Positions 58,401 to 64,000 of a stretch of DNA of 64,000 nucleotides are shown piece after piece (the stretch's first letter is position 1; each line of letters starts with the position of its first letter). Made by a program: the position numbers and the translations under genes. Below the pieces are notes generated by a model that worked only from the letters and a program-made list of their open reading frames with translations, searched no databases and was not told the DNA's origin. Source of the stretch: Oikopleura dioica (lineage: Eukaryota > Chordata > Appendicularia > Copelata > Oikopleuridae); contig OU015569.1 of the NCBI GenBank assembly GCA_907165135.1, forward strand, positions 496,001 through 560,000, given 5' to 3'.

Positions 58401-59811
58401 TCGGTACAAGCCGGGCATGATCACGTCCGGGAAGGTGCGTCGCTCCACGATTTGGCAGCCGACTTGGTTGCCGACCAGTTCGCTGTTCGCTTTCTTGATG
58501 TGCTCTAGGGAGCCGTGCAGAACGCAGAAAGACACGAGCAGTTGGCCAAGCTCCTTGAGATTCGAGTTCTGCGCCATGTTGCTGACCGAGGAGCTCGTTT
58601 CCCGTCCAAAATGGTGGTTCACGCAGCGAATGATGAAGCGATGGAAGGGCTCATCGTTCCCGTAGCGGAAGACTTTCAGACTGACGATGGCGTCGCTTTT
58701 GACCGTCGGACTCAAAATGTCCTTCATCGAAATCGTGCACACGCCGAAGGGGCGTCTGATTCCACCAGTCTTGCCCTCGTTCTTCGACGCTTTCGAGCTC
58801 CCCAAACTCATCTGTTTCTTCTCCGCATCTTTCAGATCCATTTGGCCGACACGGACGATCGTTACGATCAACAGCACATTCGGATCTTCGAGCTCCGAGT
58901 TTGTCAAGTCCATGAAGAGACCCCTGAGCAAGTGGCCCTTGGATAAAATATCCGTGTTGACGTTTATTCGCACTTGGCTCCAGCGAATGAGCAAATTGTC
59001 GGAGATTTGATGGAAGCGGCCGACGGAGTCTGCTTTGGCGACGCAAACGTTGAATTCTGCCTCGTCGCCGAATTTGAAAAGCGCGTTGACGAGTCTGAAG
59101 TATATCTGCCGCTTGACGTTCTGGTCCTTGTTTCCCGCCTTGCGGATGCTCTCCAACGCGTCGTGAAAGTGGCTCGCCTCGGCGATGATGTTCTGCATCT
59201 GTTTCTGGCTCTTCCGCGACTTGGAGTACAACTGGACGGGGTTTGCCTCGCTGGGCAAAATCACGTTCATATTCGGCCCACGAACCGTGTGGTCCGCCCC
59301 GTACGCCTTCAAATGCGCGTTGCCAAAGTCCAAATGCTGTGCAAGTTCCTGGGCAATCTTGGCCGTTGCCGCCTGCGTCAACGAGCCAGAAACAAGCTTC
59401 CTTCGAAGCTCAAGAACGCGATTGATGAGAACCGCGACTTCCTGCTTTTTGAGCTCGACGCTGTCGTACTTTTCGTACTCGTACATCTTCTCCAAGTACT
59501 TGGACCACTCGGTGACGCTCGAAGCTGCTTCGTCGATGATCTTCAGAGTTCGCTGCGGCTTGAGATGAATGTAGCACTTGGGGAAAATCCCCAGACGGTC
59601 GGGCTCGTCCACCTTGTAGCCGCGGAACCAGTCGCCGGAGATTTCGTTGATGACGACCATGTCCCCAAGCCAAAGCTCAAGCGCTGCCGGGAAACTTTTT
59701 CAAGAGTTAAAAATGATGTCCCTTTGATAACAATAATTTAGGTTTTGAACTCTGTTTCCTTTTGTGGCTGAAGTTTCCCAGCGCGATGCCGACTTGCGGG
59801 GCACTCCCCAT
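52481..59811 (-). CDS. DOCK1: Dedicator of cytokinesis, DOCK1/2/5 group
   Basis: Fourteen coding exons: 59751-59811, 58033-59683, 57455-57989, 57050-57339, 55597-56978, 55180-55552, 55006-55134, 54749-54961, 54284-54669, 53988-54156, 53807-53942, 53650-53762, 53516-53602, 53120-53151 with 52481-52541. Total 1,872 residues (human DOCK1 1,865) after adding one A at 58,165-58,169. N-terminal SH3 (GDMVVI...DWFRGY), C2/DHR-1 around 400-600, DHR-2 with KGKMWEEAI, GILRWYEVE and GFSNYEEAFF, and a Pro-rich end EPPPLPLKKAPEKPPKPPK. DOCK-ELMO complexes activate Rac. Introns 54,670-54,748 and 54,157-54,283 are GA-AG; 56,979-57,049 is probably GC-AG. A 570-bp element splits the last coding stretch. The subgroup symbol stands for the DOCK1/2/5 ancestor. 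Confidence 0.96.
52550..53119. mobile_element. 570-bp hAT-like element inside the DOCK last exon
   Basis: TAGGGTTCCGCACGAT at the left is exactly inverted at the right. GGTTCGTC flanks both sides (52,542-52,549 and 53,120-53,127), a perfect 8-bp duplication as made by hAT transposases. No coding region inside. Confidence 0.93.
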
Positions 59812-60233
59812 TTTCGGCCGATTTGGAGATTTTGAAGAGTCCGATTTCGCGAATTTCGATTCTGAAATAACAAAAATGACTTCAGACCAAAAAATCGAGA
59901 AAATGTCTTTCAACGACTGTGGCCTAAACTAGTGCTCTCTGGATGCTTTTCCGTATTGGCGAATTCTGAAAATGACTTTTTCTTTTTGAAATTGAACTCT
60001 TTGGAAACTGAATCACGCTGAATAAGCGTCTTGAACTCGCGTTGCGAAAAAATTAACGAGCTGATGCTGAATTCGAAATCACCAAAAAGCCTCGAATTTT
60101 TGATAACATTTCAATCAGGCAATTTGTTGATCCTTCAAAGTCCTGCATGAATCACCTTTTTTTGCGAAAATATGCATGTTTGTGCTTTCCTGCGAAATTT
60201 GAAAAGAATTGAGTCCATTGGAATGGCTTTCCA

Positions 60234-60442
60234 TAGGGATATGGGTTCGTTGGGGCTTTACGACCAATCAAAAGGGAGTATATTCTGTTTAAGCCAATCA
60301 CGGAGCACCTAACTCAACAGTTGGAAAAATCACGAAGGCTTTTTGAAACTGTTGGAGAAGATGTTCTGGGATTGGCTTAAACGGTAAATACTGCCTTTTG
60401 ATTGGCCGAAAAGCCCAAATGAACCCATATAAACATGGGGAC
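60234..60442. mobile_element. Foldback element between DOCK and transportin
   Basis: ATGGGTTCGTTGGGGCTTTA and GACCAATCAAAAGG on the left face the matching complements on the right, with AAGCCAATC/GATTGGCTT further in. The neighbourhood 59,812-62,281 contains no gene I can support; it is AT-rich. Confidence 0.65.
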
Positions 60443-61502
60443 TCGAGCAGGCGTCAAGGCTATTTTTTCTGCTTTTATAAATTAAGTCTAAGATAAACTG
60501 CAAGATACAATGGAAGAATAAGGTCGATGCTTGTATATTTTTTGATATTCAGGAGTTTTGATATTTCAACACGACAATTTTAACAGTTTAGTTGTTTGAT
60601 AAATTACTTTTGACAGGACAGAAGTTAGAAAATAAAAAAAAACCCAATTTATTTTTCGAAAAAAACAGAAGAAAATGCTAAAGAGGGTCAGAGGAAAAAG
60701 TTAAAAAAATACTATTTAGGCGCATTCTGGAAAAAAGTATATTATAAGTTGAGTGTTTATTTATTTTTGAGTTAATTAAATAAGACTTGAAACCTATACT
60801 GACCATTTCAGTACGTTGCTTGAAAAAAAACCGACCCTTAGAAAATCCAACTAGACTTTAGAAATGGTGCTATACTTTTCCCGACCCTTTAAAGTGCCAC
60901 TCCCACCCTTATTTAAAAAAAACTAAGGGTGGCCGTAAAATTAATTTAAATTAAAACCGTTTTTAATTTTTAAGATTAAAATCGTTAACTATTTAGCGTT
61001 GCTTTTGACAAAAAAAAAAATATTTGAGAAAAAAATCTCAAAACGCCAAAAAAGTCGCTTTTTAGAGAAACATTTTTTGAAAAAAATTTCTCTAAATTTC
61101 GCAATTTAGATTAAAAAAAGAAAAGGGAAAAAACCTTTTCTTTTTGAAAATAGGAATAGACAAAACCTTAAGGGCGTCTATTCCATATTATTATTTCTAT
61201 TTAAAATGATAAATAAAAAATATTTAAAGTCATATTTTTATGCTCGGAGTAAAAAACAGTAAAATGAAACAGATTCTGAGCACAAAATATACAAAAAGGA
61301 GGAATATTAAAATTAATATTACTTTTTAGAAGGACTTATATTTTCGATGATATTCGATATTATGTTCGCATAATAGTAATAATGTCTAAATGTTGATATA
61401 TTAATATATTTGGGCAGTGAAAAAAGTTAATAAATAAATAGATTTTAGACAGTTTTAGAGTTACAATACAATGCCCGGAAAAATACTTAGAAAGACATTT
61501 AA

Positions 61503-61667
61503 CCCTCCGGCGCGCGTTTGCCAAAGAAATGGCCACCACGCGCTCAAGGGTTAAATTTCTACTCTCGGACGCGTCTTCTGCCGAAAATACAACCGAGAGT
61601 TAGGTTCAAAGAAATTTAACTCGTGAGCGCGCGATGGCCATTTCTTTGGCAAATGCGCGCCGGAGGG
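61503..61667. mobile_element. Inverted-repeat element, GC-rich ends
   Basis: CCCTCCGGCGCGCGTTTGCC on the left faces GGCAAATGCGCGCCGGAGGG on the right, followed inward by AAAGAAATGGCC and its complement. TTAA precedes it; ATAA follows, so the duplication is degenerate. Confidence 0.75.
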
Positions 61668-62281
61668 ATAAGGTTCTTTATTTGAACTTTTAAAATGAAG
61701 CGGTTAAAAAGTAAGAAACTAGGTCACATTTTGGTTAAATGTTTAGGAGGTTATTTACGGTGTTAAATTTTAATGTTTATGTTTTCTAGGAATGTAAAAA
61801 ATATTTCTCTTTCGGTTTAAAAAAAATAGCCAGAAAAAAGCCAGACAGAAAAAATAATCTTTAATGAACTCGTACAGAAACAAAATGGCGAAAATCAACG
61901 CTGATTGTACTAAAAGCAAAATTCATAACTGTAACTCATACTGTAGCTCAGACAGTAGTAGGCGAACATTGGTAGTAAGAAGAAAGTTTCCCGAAAAAAA
62001 TGGAAAAGAGAGAATCAGAAACAGTCACAAAAAAGGGGGAATTTCGATTTTGAAGAAACTAACTTTTTAAAAATTATTAAAAAAAAATTAAAAATATTCC
62101 AGTTTTTGGAAATTAAATTTAATAAAGCGCCCGTGGTGATGATTTTTTTGTGCGGAATTGAAAAATTTACTCGTGATAATTGAGAATTTGTAAATGATGC
62201 TTAATTTAAAATTAGATAAATAATAAAGAAGTGGTGAATGGTTAAAATGAAGGGAGAAGTGAGCAGACTGTAACTGGCAAG

Positions 62282-63827
62282 CTACATGTTGTACTGGGCG
62301 GCGAGCTTTTCCGAAAGTGGTGCTGGAAACTGGCTCCGGAAGTTCGTCCATTGCACTTCCCCGACCTGAAGTTTTTGGGTGAGGGAAGAACACAGGCTCA
62401 GAAACCTGTGTTGGAAACCTGACTCTTTTCTACACAGATTCATAAGCCCAAAAATTCAAATTTTATAATTATTAATTTTAGCGGTTTTTTATTCTTTCTT
62501 TAAAAAGATGTCTCAGTAACTGGAAATTGGGAAGAGCTAATATTTGAAATATTAGCTCTGATTAGTCGTTTATGATTTCATCAAGAAAAATGTCAAAAAA
62601 GAGTCGCTTCAAAAATTAGACTCTGAATAGGTTTAATTTGGCTTTGGTGAGTCAGAAAGATTACTCTTGGGTAAGTTACTCGTGATGAGACTGGAGTAGG
62701 AATGCGGCGGCGATTTCCAATAATTCGAACAAGAATTTAAAACATGTCTTTTCAAATTCTAGTTTCAAAAATAAGCAAGAAAAATAGACAGTAGCCTTGT
62801 CTGCCGAAGTGACTTACCTGCGCGCGGAACTCGTTCAAAATCTGCGAGAACATCTGTTTTAGATCCTCCTTTGGATTGATCCAGGAGACGATCGCGTCGA
62901 TGAAGTATATTAATTCCTGAAATATACTTTGGTTAAAAATAAATAATCTTCAAAATTACATGAACGGCGGCGGCAGCGTTCTCCCTGATCATGAGGCACA
63001 TTCCCCTGAAAGCGGAGTCTTTTTCCTCGTTGTCGCGAATGTTCCTCAAGCTGGTGCACCAGGTGCGGATGAACTGGCCCAAGAAAGGGGCCACTTCTTT
63101 GTGGCAGTACAGACCTAGCCGGCCCAAAGTGATTCCCGTGTTTTCCAAAAGCGTCTTTGGCGTCGTCACCCGCCGCGAAATGTCGATAAGCGGCGGCAAA
63201 ACCGTCTTTTAGCCATTTTTCATTTTTGAAACGATAAAAAATGCAGTACCTGGATGTGCTGCTTCATCCCTTCGCCGTGGACGATGGCCACTTCGCCGAT
63301 CGCCCAGCAAGCGTTGTTACAAACGGAAATGTAGTCCGGATTTAGGTTTCTTCGAAAATTTCAACAATTTATCGGTGAAAAAAAATGGAAATATTCAAAC
63401 TACCGGTGGTTTTCCTCAAATCTCGAACAGCGCCGCCACTGCGAGTTTCGAGGCTCCTGATTGGCAAAGCTCAAAAATGTCTCCAAATCTGGAGACAGTT
63501 AAGATTAATTATTTTTATAATTATTGAATAATTAATAATATTGTTTAAAACAATTTAAAAGATCGTTGAACGTGTTGAAACATTCCTAGCAAGAATTGGC
63601 AGTAGTTGATTGACGCAGGGCTGGACAAGTTTGAAGCAGGCTTTGGTTAGATCGCCCAGGAGCGCAAACGCTGAAAGAGCGAGTTGAAACAGAAAGAGGC
63701 ATTGTTCGCTTCTCACCTGATTGTCGCACTTCTGGCAGCGGGTCCATCATACACGAGCCCATCAAGTTCAGCAGATTGCTTTGCGCGACCAAGGGCTCTA
63801 GAATGTTCCCCATTCCCTCGGCGAGGC
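62282..63827 (-). CDS. TNPO1: Transportin (importin beta-2), C-terminal exons
   Basis: Exons 63717-63827, 63586-63670, 63250-63349, 62960-63205, 62818-62916, 62282-62365, stop TAG at 62,282. The gene continues upstream of the window end. [82 protein letters not shown] and [16 protein letters not shown] follow human TNPO1 closely. It imports PY-NLS cargo into the nucleus. The intron 63,350-63,585 starts GAATGTTTCAAC and ends GTTGAAATTTTCGAAG, giving ILARNLNP where human has ILGTNLNP. The intron 62,366-62,817 has an AGTCAGG-family remnant at about 62,393-62,452. TNPO2 cannot be excluded. Confidence 0.96.
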
Positions 63828-64000
63828 CTTGGACAAGTTCAAATCAAAGCCGGGTTATTAAGTTGGCTTTAGTTGCAGAATAGGTTAGGGTTAGCGTAAC
63901 ACATCCCATTCTGATGACCAAAGAATGACCAGTTTCTGAATAATTTGCGACAAAAATCGAGAAGCCGCTTGCGGCTTCGAGTAAAAGGAAAAAAATAGCC

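Overview
This is animal nuclear DNA, most likely from a larvacean tunicate and possibly from the Fritillaria lineage. The reading frames belong to chordate or animal families: DOCK1/2/5, SEPTIN6/8/11, KCMF1, CDIPT, ZFAND2, PPIB, DNAL4, a two-BIR IAP, a Fos-like bZIP, transportin and a nicotinic-type receptor. Genes are packed on both strands, many introns are only 27-60 nt, and the space between and inside genes is full of short inverted-repeat elements. Many introns that protein homology forces do not begin with GT. The recurrent type begins GA and ends AG. From memory, numerous non-canonical introns have been reported in Fritillaria borealis; that is the main reason for the lineage guess, which a database search should test.

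Layout. 1-10,000: a small unrecognised minus-strand gene (530-3126), pieces of a plus-strand coiled-coil gene (5058-5815), a NAT8-like acetyltransferase (6308-7120, minus), and elements. 10,164-16,126: an IAP with two BIR domains and a RING, then an FtsJ/MRM2-like RNA methyltransferase, both minus. 16,130-18,130: nested elements. 19,089-22,123: a Cys-loop receptor interrupted by elements. 22,587-23,082: axonemal dynein light chain 4. 24,002-25,294: a 205-residue protein I do not recognise. 27,820-28,590: a single-exon Fos-like gene with a CArG/SRE and TATA upstream. 28,600-33,500: element-rich. 33,516-35,840: a trypsin-like protease with a Cys-rich tail, followed after 87 nt by a PPIB-like cyclophilin. 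36,818-41,006: RING protein, ZFAND2 and CDIPT, all minus. 42,320-47,307: septin. 49,684-52,127: KCMF1. 52,481-59,811: a complete DOCK gene (1,872 residues after one base is restored). 62,282-63,827: the C-terminal exons of transportin.

The most interesting system here is intron birth. At least eleven introns in ten genes are best explained by GA-AG borders, and several carry inverted repeats just inside their ends. In parallel, intact elements sit inside protein-coding exons with 7-8 bp target-site duplications, and removing the element plus one copy of the duplication restores a conserved reading frame (septin, DOCK, receptor). Together they look like successive ages of transposon-derived introns.

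The dominant element (about 45 copies) has ends of the type CTGGGCTCGGCAACCTGTG, then an AGTCAGG block, small GCCGC hairpins in the core, and 8-bp duplications, which suits a hAT-type non-autonomous element. A separate set is flanked by TTAA. No autonomous transposase is visible.

At six places conserved genes are out of frame by one base at a run of four or five A residues, which suggests a homopolymer-shortening error in the sequence.
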